From Chloroflexota bacterium (GTDB lineage Bacteria; Chloroflexota; Dehalococcoidia; Bin125), in assembly GCA_026705105.1 (NCBI GenBank), contig JAPPBK010000179.1:1-7302 (forward strand): a DNA stretch of 7,302 bases. The letters are read 5' to 3'. The position numbers and the translations under genes were made by a program. The notes beneath the pieces are model-generated. The model had not been told where the DNA came from. It made no database searches and saw nothing but the letters and a program-made list of their open reading frames with translations. Shown here in pieces: positions 1 to 6,782 of this stretch; position 1 is the first letter of the stretch, and each line of letters opens with the position of its first letter.

Positions 1-149
1 CAGCCGACGTAGTTGTCGCCTGGCTGCAGCCGGAGGTTGTAGGTCTCCGGTTGCTCAACATCTCCATCCGGCGACGCTAGAGCCACGTCGGCGGCCATGA
101 AGGCGCTGAGAATGATGACGAGGGAGATCAACCGCTGAACGAATCGCAT
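1..149 (-). CDS. N-terminal fragment of a secreted protein with signal peptide (partial, runs off left edge)
   Basis: Only the first 49 codons are present. They read MRFVQRLISLVIILSAFMAA, then DVALASPDGDVEQPETYNL, then RLQPGDNYVGW at the window edge. The start has basic residues (R2, R6), a hydrophobic stretch (about residues 7-20) and an Ala-rich end with a plausible signal peptidase I site after A-L-A (about residue 25), so the protein is probably exported. The phrase LRLQPGDNYVGW resembles a motif common in extracellular proteins of Chloroflexota (LxPGxNxVGW), usually followed by beta-rich repeats. That is family memory, not a search. ATG at 149 is the natural start because the signal peptide begins there. 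The ribosome binding site is weak (GCAGG a few bases upstream). The function of the rest cannot be told. Confidence 0.6.
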   Translation of the reverse strand, partial: MRFVQRLISLVIILSAFMAADVALASPDGDVEQPETYNLRLQPGDNYVG

Positions 150-203
150 CGCCTGCGACTGTAGATGATGTCTGTCATTTGGGGGCATTCGGACTCACTC
201 CTG

Positions 204-240
204 GAGCTTGCGCCCTTGTTGCTCGCCATCGCAAGAGCTC
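204..240. repeat. Imperfect inverted repeat upstream of the secreted-protein gene
   Basis: GAGCTTGCG (204-212) is complementary to CGCAAGAGCTC (230-240) if two bases bulge out, with 17 bases between. It lies 55-91 bases upstream of the start at 149. It could be a hairpin in the leader or a regulator site, or chance. No promoter could be assigned with confidence. Confidence 0.25.
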
Positions 241-453
241 GCGCAGACCTCTACCCGGCGACGGAGTTCGTGCGTGCGCCAGCGTTGGCATTGAACACCG
301 CCATCAGCTTGCCGATGCAAGCCCAAGGCGGACGAGGCTCAACCGACGCTGTGCGGGCCGCCGGCCTCAAGGAGAGTTCCGCATGACGAGTCTCTGCGCC
401 CCGACCTCTCGCTCCAGTGTGCTGCTCTCATGTCACCCAACTCGTGTTGCGGC

Positions 454-645
454 TCAGCCGTGTTGCATCGCAGCTGTTCTGGCCGGAGCAGAGCAGCTAG
501 CGGCCGACGTTGCAGGTACACCACTGATCTTGAGTACGACCGCGGTTGCCGGCTTGTCACAGAGCGCACAAGTAACTTGGCCGGTCTGCGGGTAGGGGCA
601 GTCGCGTGTCGCAGCTTGGATTGCCTGTGCGTACGCTCGACGCAT
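454..645 (-). CDS. Doubtful small Cys-containing ORF (63 aa)
   Basis: This open frame reads MRRAYAQAIQAATRDCPYPQ at its start, followed by TGQVTCALCDKPATAVVLK. The three cysteines C16, C26 and C29 (a C-x2-C pair preceded by CP) could bind zinc. The N-terminal part is helix-like, and in-frame codons back to a TAG upstream (REEFELVQV) extend the helical look. An AGG lies just before the ATG, too close for a good ribosome binding site. Third-position GC is only moderate and overlapping frames are also open, so it may be random. I do not recognise a family. It is listed because it is the best candidate in this stretch. Confidence 0.2.
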   Translation of the reverse strand: MRRAYAQAIQAATRDCPYPQTGQVTCALCDKPATAVVLKISGVPATSAASCSAPARTAAMQHG

Positions 646-886
646 GACCTGGACCAGCTCAAACTCTTCCCTCTAGCGATGCGAGAGTCGATGTCATCCT
701 GATTGCAGTTCAGCCGGAGAAGAATCCATCCTCAAAAGGGTAATCCGTTGATCTGAGCGGTTGTCCGGAACGCGCAATGCGGTCGAGGCTGTGGGTCACT
801 TGGAAGGATCTTGGTTACGTCCAGCTTGGTGACTCCATTTGGACTGCCTCATCGGCCGGAGTGCAGATGACGGTCACTCGCATCTA

Positions 887-899
887 GTGGTCAGACCAC
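887..899. promoter_or_regulatory. Perfect palindrome of GntR/FadR operator type
   Basis: GTGGTC-A-GACCAC is a perfect 6-1-6 palindrome. Its core TGGTCAGACCA (888-898) fits the TNGTNNNACNA pattern bound by FadR-subfamily GntR regulators. It lies about 270 bases upstream of the membrane-protein start at 1167, in an AT-richer patch that continues to about 970. No GntR regulator is encoded in the window, so the assignment rests on the motif alone. Confidence 0.3.
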
Positions 900-1154
900 C
901 ACTGCTTTCATTTGTACACATAGGCATGGGTCATCTGCCCAAGAAATATTGATACCCGAAGCATTGCAGTTTGCTCTACCGCCAATCCAATGTGGCGCGA
1001 CACTGAAGGAGTAGCCGACCGGGCGGGCCAGAGACGTCGCCGAGGGAACGCTCAGGATTCCTCCGACAGTTCCGAAGGAGACGTGCTTGCTCGACTTGAC
1101 CTTCGCCTAAGCGGGGGCGATTTGGCAGACGCCGATTACGTTGATGAAGACTAC

Positions 1155-1162
1155 AGGGAGAG
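1155..1162 (+). promoter_or_regulatory. Ribosome binding site that decides the start at 1167
   Basis: AGGGAGAG lies 4-11 bases before ATG at 1167, a strong Shine-Dalgarno match at good spacing. The earlier in-frame ATG at 990 has no comparable sequence before it, which favours the shorter protein beginning MKEIPVWIQW. Confidence 0.55.
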
Positions 1163-1166
1163 TCGA

Positions 1167-1544
1167 ATGAAGGAGATTCCTGTCTGGATCCAGTGGCTGC
1201 TTGCCGTCTTTACTGTTGCCGCTTTAGTCATGGGGATATGGGCGCTGGTTGGGGGGATGCAACACGAGGATGAAACAGGGACGGCTCATGCCGCGATCAT
1301 CAGGCGGCACAAACTCGTTGCAGGTGATCTGGTCAGACTTCGGACGGATGGCATCAGCGTGTACTACGTGACAAGAGCCGATGATCGCACCGCCGACCTC
1401 CGCCATGTGCAGAGTTGGGAGGATATTGAGGCGGCCAGCTGCGGGGATAGACACATCGCCGCGGTCGTTCCGATTCAGGATGTGCGACAGTTCCAGCCTT
1501 TCGAACCCGGGGACTTCCCCAAAGTGCATGAATGCAGCAAGTGA
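1167..1544 (+). CDS. Single-pass membrane protein with a small extracytoplasmic beta-type domain
   Basis: The protein has 125 residues. A short N-terminus is followed by one strongly hydrophobic segment (about residues 5-30, WIQWLLAVFTVAALVMGIWA) and a polar C-terminal domain (about 45-125) that should lie outside the cytoplasm. C92 and C123 could form a disulfide. The domain order LVR...VYYV...LRHVQSWEDIEA...VVPIQDV...FEPGDFP resembles a short repeat of surface proteins of the form LVKG..VYVIENG..RHIPD..TFEALG..V..V....L..IP.G, found in Chloroflexota and cyanobacteria. This is recognition by eye and could be coincidence. The frame is open back to an ATG at 990, but that extension is acidic, low in complexity and lacks a ribosome binding site. 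There are no close neighbours, so it appears to stand alone. Function unknown. Confidence 0.55.
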   Translation: MKEIPVWIQWLLAVFTVAALVMGIWALVGGMQHEDETGTAHAAIIRRHKLVAGDLVRLRTDGISVYYVTRADDRTADLRHVQSWEDIEAASCGDRHIAAVVPIQDVRQFQPFEPGDFPKVHECSK

Positions 1545-2276
1545 CACGCTGCTCTGGCTGTCTATGGTGCATCGGCGGTAGTGACAGCCGAAGACACGTC
1601 CTGATGCTCTTGGGGAGATTCGCGGCCCACTCCCCTTACTCCTAGCCAAGCCCTAATGGCCGCCTTGACGAGACCGACAGAGGCGATTCTCAAGGTTGGC
1701 GTGGTCGCCCTTTCGGTGAACTCGAGCGGTGCCAGCAAGACCCGGCTCTGTAGGCACTTGCGTGAGTGGCCCACGCGAACGGCGTGAGGTTCTGCGAACC
1801 GAACCACAGGGAAGCCCTCCGACTCGCCGCCGTTTCACCAGTTCCTGGTCAGGAGCATCCTCGATTCAACGAGGGGCGGACGGACTGGGACGTTCGGTTT
1901 TGTGCTGCCCGCTAGTTGGCCGACAGCTGTGAGCCCAAAATTGAGAGGCCAAGCGACGTCTCTGCTGTGCAGTAGCACAGATGGGAAGGACAGTCATGAC
2001 TCGGGACGAGCCGACGTAACGCCCTCGGTTGCGCCATTCGGGGTTGGTCAAATGGCTAGGCAACGTGCGCGGAACTTGTCGAGCGCTGGGGGCGCCGAAC
2101 TCACACTGCTTCCATTGATAGCCGCAGGCAGAGGATTCAGTGAGTGAGCGCCTCGGAACCGCTGTTGGGGCCAATCCTACGACGAATGGTCACATGTACT
2201 GCTCAATGGATAGTCCAGAGACTGGCAAAGGCCGGGCACGGTGATCCTTCGCCTCCGAAATGCGGAGTCGCTCAGC
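1545..2276. other. Intergenic stretch without a supported gene
   Basis: Open frames here are short, overlap on both strands and lack ribosome binding sites. Their translations show no motif, signal peptide or membrane segment that I trust. A small TCCTG-GT-CAGGA palindrome occurs near 1843-1854. Nothing else was seen. Confidence 0.5.
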
Positions 2277-2435
2277 TCAGTTGCCACATTCGCATAGTCC
2301 AGACAAGGCAGCCGCGAAACCCTTGAACCGCGGATGTTCAAGGAGGTTCGACTTGGCCGAGTCAGTGAGGCCGCAGGAGGTCAACAGCGCCACGGCCAAG
2401 GCCAGATAGAGAGACGCGGCCAGCGCGCGCAGCAT
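2277..2435 (-). CDS. Short lipoprotein (52 aa), possibly truncated
   Basis: The ORF from ATG at 2435 reads MLRALAASLYLALAVALLTS, then C21. R3 is followed by a hydrophobic core (about 4-18) and the lipobox L18-T19-S20-C21, a textbook lipoprotein signal for export, lipidation at C21 and cleavage by signal peptidase II. The mature part is only 32 residues (CGLTDSAKSNLLEHPRFKGF, then AAALSGLCECGN) and has no recognised domain. Many lipoproteins are longer, so this may be a remnant whose frame has broken, or a genuine small lipoprotein. The ribosome binding site is weak (GTCGAG before the start). No operon partner is visible. The lipobox in correct context is the main argument that it is, or was, a gene. 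Confidence 0.45.
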   Translation of the reverse strand: MLRALAASLYLALAVALLTSCGLTDSAKSNLLEHPRFKGFAAALSGLCECGN

Positions 2436-3105
2436 CGGCTCGACTGAACCAAATCGAGATTGTCACGACTCAGCTGGCGTTGGTCGAGAGGGTTACTTGC
2501 CCGGCATGGCGTTGGGACCGCGTCGAGTTTGCCGTGACGCGACTGGTTGTGCCGCTGGGGGGAATCCGCAGCTTGAGATCAGCCCACGGACCGACTCCCG
2601 GTTCACGGCTGCCTGCGAAGGCCTCGCCGCTCGCCCGGACCAACCTGAGGCCTGACTAACTGCGCCAGATCCATCGTGATGGAAGAACGCGGGATCTCCG
2701 AGGCAGTGGCCTACTATCGCGACTTTGGACACGCCGGAGCAACTGCTTGCCTGAGCCGCGAGTCACTGCCACAACGGGACTTCTTGTTCGTAGATTGACC
2801 ACGTTGCAAGCAGCCACTGCTGCGCAATCGGCAAGTGTTTCGGTTCGACGCCTCCTTCATGGTCTTGCGGGCTCCCTACTCATCTATCTGCTACAGCAGT
2901 TGGAGCAGATTGTGATCACGCAAAGGATCCCGGCTGAAACCTCAGCGTTGCCGGTAGTCGGCCGTGAGGGCGGAGCTGTTGGCCGGGACAATCGAGCTGT
3001 CGCGCGAGTCGGGAGCTTGGAGCAACTCTTCGGTGAAGTCGGCGCCCGCCTGAGTCTGCCGGTTGGATACGCTGCTCAGGGCCAACGACGAAAGTAGTTC
3101 CGCAA
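2436..3105. other. Intergenic stretch without a supported gene
   Basis: A plus-strand frame at 2747-3097 and a short one at 2679-2798 are open, but neither has a ribosome binding site or a recognisable motif, and the opposite strand is also partly open. I see no hairpin with a T-tract and no clear promoter for the peptidase gene that follows at 3106. Confidence 0.45.
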
Positions 3106-4185
3106 ATGAAGATAGTGCTCGTGTTCTTAGCCGGCATCATTATCGGAGCGCTCATCGTCGGCGCGGTCTGGCGCAGCGGCGGCCACATTAGCGCGAGCGC
3201 GGAAGCGGAGACAGCCGAGGTGCGCATCTCAGCACGCAAGGTGCTGGGTGGCGATATCGAGTTTGCCCTGCAGCAGCGTCATGCGGGTGGCTGGGGCGAG
3301 CGCCAGCTTGCGCGAGCACGGTTTTTCCCCGGCGACCGCACCGAAGGCGGATGGCTGAACTCATCGCCCTACACCGTCGCGTTCGAGCGAGTGTTGTACG
3401 TCCGTACGTCAGAGGTTGACGGGTTTGAGATAGGCCTCTTTGGTGAGCCAGAAAGAGACGACGACGTTGCCGTGATCGAGGCGGCCGTGCGCCAGTCTGT
3501 CCGACACTTCCTTGAGCGCGATGGCGTGAGCGCATCGAACGAGGATTTGCGCTTCCACTTCGTGTACGACCTCGACACCTGGCTTGAGCACGCGAGAGAT
3601 GCTGGCGACCCCGTCGCCGAACGCAAACTCACCCACTTCCAGTGGCTGTCGGCGTGGGGTGGCGATTTCAACACAACACGAGTCGAGGGCGCAAAGGCCG
3701 GGTTGATTATGGTGTACGCCAACCCCAATCTTAACTTGTACGACTCGACGACCTTGGTGAACGCACGAGCCACCATCCGGCACGAGTACGTGCATGCGTT
3801 GCAGTTTCATCTGAGCGAGGGGCGTTGGTTGTCTGGCAGCGATGGCGTGCCGGCCTGGTTCTACGAAGGCCAAGCCCATCTGGAAACAGCCGAGGTGTTG
3901 CGAACGGACACAGCATGGGGCGATATCCCCGTTGAAGAGATGCGTAGATGGGCTCAGGATTGCACGGCCCCTGTGGTGCACTACACGGATGCCCATGCGT
4001 GCGCATACCAGCTTGGGCCGCTCGCGATTGATTGGCTGGCAAACGAGTTCGGCATGGATGCAGTCTGGAACGTCTGGCGCGGCGTCGGTACCGGAGGCGT
4101 GTGGCCCACAGTCTTCCGGCAGGCGTTTGGCATCAGCGTGGAGCAGTTCAGCCAGCGTTTCGAGCGGCATCGCGATAGTTGGTAA
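3106..4185 (+). CDS. Membrane-anchored zinc metallopeptidase, MA-like (gluzincin type)
   Basis: The protein has 359 residues. Residues 3-21 (IVLVFLAGIIIGALIVGAV) form an uncleaved N-terminal anchor, which puts the rest outside the cytoplasm. The catalytic signature is H226-E-Y-V-H230, where two His bind zinc and E227 is the general base. It is followed 24 residues after H230 by E254 in PAWFYEGQAH, the expected third zinc ligand of gluzincins and the usual W..EG.A form of the peptidase-MA-like group. The upstream half (about 60-215) is the typical mixed alpha/beta lead-in domain. C286 and C299 could form a disulfide. The C-terminus (about 300-355, LAIDWLANEFG...FRQAFGISVEQFSQRFE) matches the helical tail of the family. 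The substrate is unknown. ATG at 3106 is the first possible start after an in-frame TGA, and it opens directly into the anchor. The ribosome binding site is weak. All key residues are present, and the gene appears intact and monocistronic. Confidence 0.85.
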   Translation: MKIVLVFLAGIIIGALIVGAVWRSGGHISASAEAETAEVRISARKVLGGDIEFALQQRHAGGWGERQLARARFFPGDRTEGGWLNSSPYTVAFERVLYVRTSEVDGFEIGLFGEPERDDDVAVIEAAVRQSVRHFLERDGVSASNEDLRFHFVYDLDTWLEHARDAGDPVAERKLTHFQWLSAWGGDFNTTRVEGAKAGLIMVYANPNLNLYDSTTLVNARATIRHEYVHALQFHLSEGRWLSGSDGVPAWFYEGQAHLETAEVLRTDTAWGDIPVEEMRRWAQDCTAPVVHYTDAHACAYQLGPLAIDWLANEFGMDAVWNVWRGVGTGGVWPTVFRQAFGISVEQFSQRFERHRDSW

Positions 4186-4189
4186 CTAA

Positions 4190-4510
4190 TGCGAACCAGT
4201 CGAGGCGCACGACAAGCGCACACTGACACGCCTGGACCTGTGCTACGTCCGCGTCACCTTGCTGATCGTCGCCGAACTAGACTTCGTGCCCCACAAACGG
4301 GCCCATAGCGAACAATTCTCCCAGGTGCTGCCCGACCAGTGGGAGGGCTACTCCACGATAGTCACCACCAACATTGAAATCTCCGAGTAGGTCAGGAACT
4401 TCGGCGACGAGAAGGTGACCACCGCTTTGCTCGACCGCCTCGGCCGCCATCCACACATCCTCACGACCAAGGGCCGGTCCTACCGGAGCCGTCGACGGAA
4501 CACAGCCTGA
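4190..4510 (+). pseudogene. istB: IS21-family istB remnant (3' end, with internal stop)
   Basis: IstB is the AAA+ ATPase helper of IS21-family transposition. Reading the frame that contains 4199 gives EAHDKRTLTRLDLCYVRV, then TLLIVAELDFVPHKRAHSE, then YSTIVTTNIEISE, a stop, VRNFGDEKVTTALLDRL and HILTTKGRSYRSRRRN, ending at TGA 4508-4510. These match in order the IstB Walker B region (LLIIDELG), the RYE..S.I.TTN..F..W segment and the conserved FGD...T.ALLDRL.HH...L...G.SYR tail. About 100 codons of the usual roughly 250 remain, and the Walker A half is missing. TAG at 4388-4390 replaces the conserved Trp codon, and the Walker B Asp is Ala (VAEL), so it cannot function. It starts directly after the peptidase stop. 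No istA or terminal repeats were recognised. Confidence 0.85.
4388..4390 (+). other. Internal TAG stop in the istB remnant
   Basis: The codon stands where the family has Trp (FSEW before the FGD motif). A single G-to-A change from TGG explains it. The frame is otherwise open to the natural end. Confidence 0.75.
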
Positions 4511-4903
4511 ACGGGAGGTGAAGCCGACCCAGAGGCATCCGAACTCTGGCCTTTCTGGCATACCGCCCGAGCCCAGGGCTCCTTGACCGGCCGCCAAACC
4601 TGTCCGCCAACTGCCAATCCAACTTCACATCCCACGCCCTTTGGCCCGGTGGGAAACTGGGCGGCAGTCCGCCCAGACACCAGGTCAACGGTAGTTGCTA
4701 GGGCAGTCGTCGCGACAGCTTTGCACTGCAACTCCAACACGCGCCGGCACCGCCACTGCGCTTCGTTCGCATACGTGGCCGCAGCAGACGACCACTCACG
4801 GCAGAGGGCATGCGCTGCTTACTGGCCAAACTAGTCTCCATCCACCATCGCGTGAGACGATCCGACGAGCGCCGGAGCCACTCTTGCCGAAGAGGCAGGC
4901 ACT
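4511..4903. other. Intergenic stretch between istB remnant and toxin 3' end
   Basis: The stretch may include the former right end of the IS element, but no terminal repeat or target-site duplication could be recognised. It contains one perfect hairpin (4657-4676). Open frames on both strands are short and unconvincing. Confidence 0.45.
4657..4676. repeat. Perfect 8-bp inverted repeat, 4-base loop
   Basis: CTGGGCGG-CAGT-CCGCCCAG forms a very stable hairpin. Read on the minus strand it is followed by TTTCCC, a poor T-tract, so it could act as a weak intrinsic terminator about 230 bases beyond the toxin stop. On the plus strand no T-run follows. It may instead belong to the IS end. Confidence 0.4.
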
Positions 4904-5789
4904 CTAGGTCGAAAGAGCTCGGGAGCTCCAAGCCGAGCGCCGAAGATATTGCCTGTTTGCGGCACGGAGGAGTTCTACCGCATAGCCGACGACATCGGCC
5001 TGGATGACGTCGTCGCGCGCCCCGGTAATGAAACGAGCCACCCCCACCGGGCCGGGGCCATCGTGGTCGCAGAAGTCCCGCTCGATGACCGAAAGAGCGT
5101 CATCAACAAAGGGGCTGGGTATGAGAGCAACGAGGCTGCCGGCGACATCGTCGATGCCGACCCCTCTCCAGACATAGAACAGGTCATACGCATCCTTGTT
5201 CTCGGTCCGGTTGCTGAAGGCGAGTGCCTTGAGAACGGTGAAGGCGCCCGGACCGCACACGGGAATGCTCCGGGTTGCGACAGCGCCTGAGGGGATGCGG
5301 CTCACCAATTCCTTGAGGCGCCGGTCCTTGAAGGCCAAATCGAGGCCCGGCGTGACGATGGCTGCCAGATCGGACTCGATGTGCCGAAGCGTTCCGCCCT
5401 GCGTCGCGTCGTCGCCAGGGGCGATAAGGAAGTCCACGCGCACAGGGAGCCGCTCAGGGGCGGTCCAGGTCTGCAGGCTCTGGTTGCCTTTGTCGTTGAT
5501 CGCAGCCGTGAATCCTGCGTCTCGCAGCCGGGCACCCAGGGCGCGGTACCGCCGCTGGTCCAGGATGGCGAGCGCCAAGCCCATATCCAGGTCCATCGTA
5601 CCCACATGAGCGTCGGTACCCGGGGGCAGGGAAGTCCTGATCTACGAGGAGGTGCGGAGCAAGTCCACCGACCACGACAATCTCGGGGAGCAGGTCGCCC
5701 AGCTTGGTCGCGAGATAGAGGCACGTGTCACGGACGAAGGCCGACTGTGAACGGTTGTAGCCCCCGCCGGTCGGAGGCTTAGTGGTCAT
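4904..5789 (-). pseudogene. AbiEii-like nucleotidyltransferase toxin, frameshifted
   Basis: This is the toxin partner of a type IV (AbiE-like) pair, with a DNA polymerase-beta-type nucleotidyltransferase fold. From ATG at 5789 the first frame gives about 53 residues including VVVGGLAPHLL (G41-G42, the start of the nucleotidyltransferase motif). The second frame, entered at about 5629, gives LPPGTDAHVGTMDLDMGL (D66 and D68, metal-binding DxD), VDFL (D119, third acidic residue) and KALAF..R..NKDAYDLFYV (K198-D199, Y201-D202), a segment typical of AbiEii proteins. Joining the frames gives about 294 residues, the normal family length. One extra C in the run at 5629-5631 explains the shift. As read, neither product holds the complete active site. 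A GTG at 5605 could start a 233-residue piece lacking the GG motif. Genuine decay and a sequencing indel cannot be told apart here. Confidence 0.8.
5629..5631 (-). other. Frameshift site in the toxin (CCC where CC is expected)
   Basis: The minus strand reads GACTTCCCTGCCCCCGGG. With one C fewer it reads D-F-L-P-P-G and runs straight into TDAHVGTMDLD. The +1 shift lies between two conserved motifs. Confidence 0.65.
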
Positions 5790-5799
5790 ACTTGCCCCC
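5779..5799 (-). other. Antitoxin-toxin junction with 5-G run
   Basis: The minus strand reads CTTTCGGGGGCAAGTATGAC then CACTAA. In the present frame the antitoxin passes through S-G-A-S into the toxin's MTTKPP. With one more G it would end G-G-K-Y-D-H-stop at 5779, and the toxin ATG at 5789 would overlap the antitoxin end by 11 bases, a normal coupled arrangement for such pairs. The C-run on the plus strand is at 5795-5799. Confidence 0.5.
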
Positions 5800-6782
5800 G
5801 AAAGCAGCCGCACTCGGAGTTCTGCGGCCGCTTCCGCTGCGCGCTCGGGATGATCCTTCAGATCGAGGTAGGCCTGCAAGGGGTGAACGCAGCGGATGCC
5901 GTCGACCTCCTCCGCTCCTTCGAAGACACCCTCGTCGCGCGGTACCACGAGCCAGAGGTTTGAGCCCCTCGCTTCTTCACGAAACCCGAGATCGCGAATC
6001 GCCGCGAACGAGGGAGGATGAGAAAGGTAGATCGTCGATAATCGGAATCCTGCGTGTCGCTTCCACAACCATGCGGCCGGGAGCGCGGTGGCGGCGTACC
6101 GCATCCCGCTCCGTTCTAGTGCCTCGGCGACCGAACGGGTCAGAGACTCGCCCGTTCGCGCTGGGATGTGGCCGCGAATCACGTGCTGCCTATCGAACCG
6201 GTAGTCGTCCCGCCATGCATCAAGCAGTGCCCCTCGATCGGTGACACGAACCCAATCTCTAGCGCGCTCGAGCAGACCGGCTTCCGCGAGCCTCCGGACG
6301 ATTCGGCTAACGTGTCCCCTACTCAGGCCGGCTCCAGCGGCGATGTCGCTTTGCTTGAACGTCCTTGATGGCATCATCAGCAGGTGTCTCGCCACCCGAG
6401 ACCCGCTTGGCCCGAACGCACTCCGCGGCCGCCCGGGCCTTCGGAAAAAGTTGCGATTGCCGAGGTTCTGATAGAACAACCCTGGCGCGACGATTCGCGC
6501 ATTCCCGGAGAGATCCAGACAGGCAATGTCTGCTCGGGCGCATAGGTCCCGCGCGACGTCCCCCATGTAGGGCACCGCGATGAGCAGGATCGCCTCGCCG
6601 GCGAAGCTGGCCCTGAGCGCCCGCAGTTGATGAATGGCGCCAGCCACAACGCTCGCGGAACCAGAGCGCTTCCATTCGAGAACGAAGCAGTGGCTCCGCA
6701 CGGTGAGGAGAGCGTCAACCCCACGGCCGTTTCCGCCAGGCGCCTCGTATCTGGCGCTCTGAATCGCCTCCGGCGCATCCAA
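5790..6782 (-). CDS. AbiEi-like type IV antitoxin with PD-(D/E)xK-like N-terminal domain and winged helix
   Basis: This is the likely antitoxin and autorepressor of the adjacent toxin. Residues below are numbered from TTG at 6782. Residues 20-110 look like a restriction-endonuclease-type fold: D23 in GVDALL, then E36 and K38 in FVLEWKRSG (D-x12-E-x-K), then QLRAL, ILLIAVPYMG and LDLSGNARIVAPGLF. Residues 129-190 form a winged helix with recognition helix SRGHVSRIVRRL (154-165) and a wing at WVRVTDRG. The C-terminal half (195-331) has the AbiEi-type ending GIRCVHPLQAYLDLKDHPER. TTG is the first usable start, but in-frame codons back to 6836 (IPRERQAIRQAAERLVEI) look like the real first helix. 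The frame does not stop at its end. It continues into the toxin to 5454, giving a 442-residue reading. Confidence 0.75.

Larger units (their letters stand above)
165..1166. other. Gene-poor stretch
   Basis: Apart from the inverted repeat at 204-240, the doubtful ORF at 454-645 and the palindrome at 888-898, I see no gene here. The open frames overlap each other on both strands, have no convincing ribosome binding sites and give low-complexity, Arg/Ser-rich translations typical of GC-rich non-coding DNA. No tRNA-like or rRNA-like sequence was seen. Confidence 0.5.

Noticed and set aside
990..1166. Longer start (ATG 990) for the membrane protein
   Set aside because: There is no ribosome binding site at 990 and the extension is low-complexity, whereas ATG 1167 has a strong AGGGAGAG before it.
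1905..1965. Sequence resembling IS21 terminal regions (GCCGACAGCTGTGAGCCCAA)
   Set aside because: The resemblance is vague, no paired repeat was found, and no istA or istB frame lies next to it.
2679..2798. Short plus-strand ORF beginning MEERGISEAVAYYRDFGH
   Set aside because: The translation looks protein-like but is only 39 residues, without a ribosome binding site or motif.
2747..3097. Plus-strand ORF of 116 codons just upstream of the peptidase
   Set aside because: No ribosome binding site, membrane segment or motif was found, and the antisense strand also has a partly open, protein-like frame. Chance is likely in GC-rich DNA.
3409..4170. Long minus-strand ORF of 253 codons
   Set aside because: It lies entirely inside the peptidase gene on the opposite strand and has no motif of its own.
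4277..4597. Minus-strand ORF of 106 codons with an attractive translation (GREDVWMAAEAVEQSGG...)
   Set aside because: It is the antisense of the istB remnant; the plus-strand frame matches IstB motif by motif.
4915..4928. GAGCTC-GG-GAGCTC repeat as a terminator
   Set aside because: It falls inside the 3' end of the toxin frame and has no T-tract. It is also just two copies of a self-complementary hexamer.
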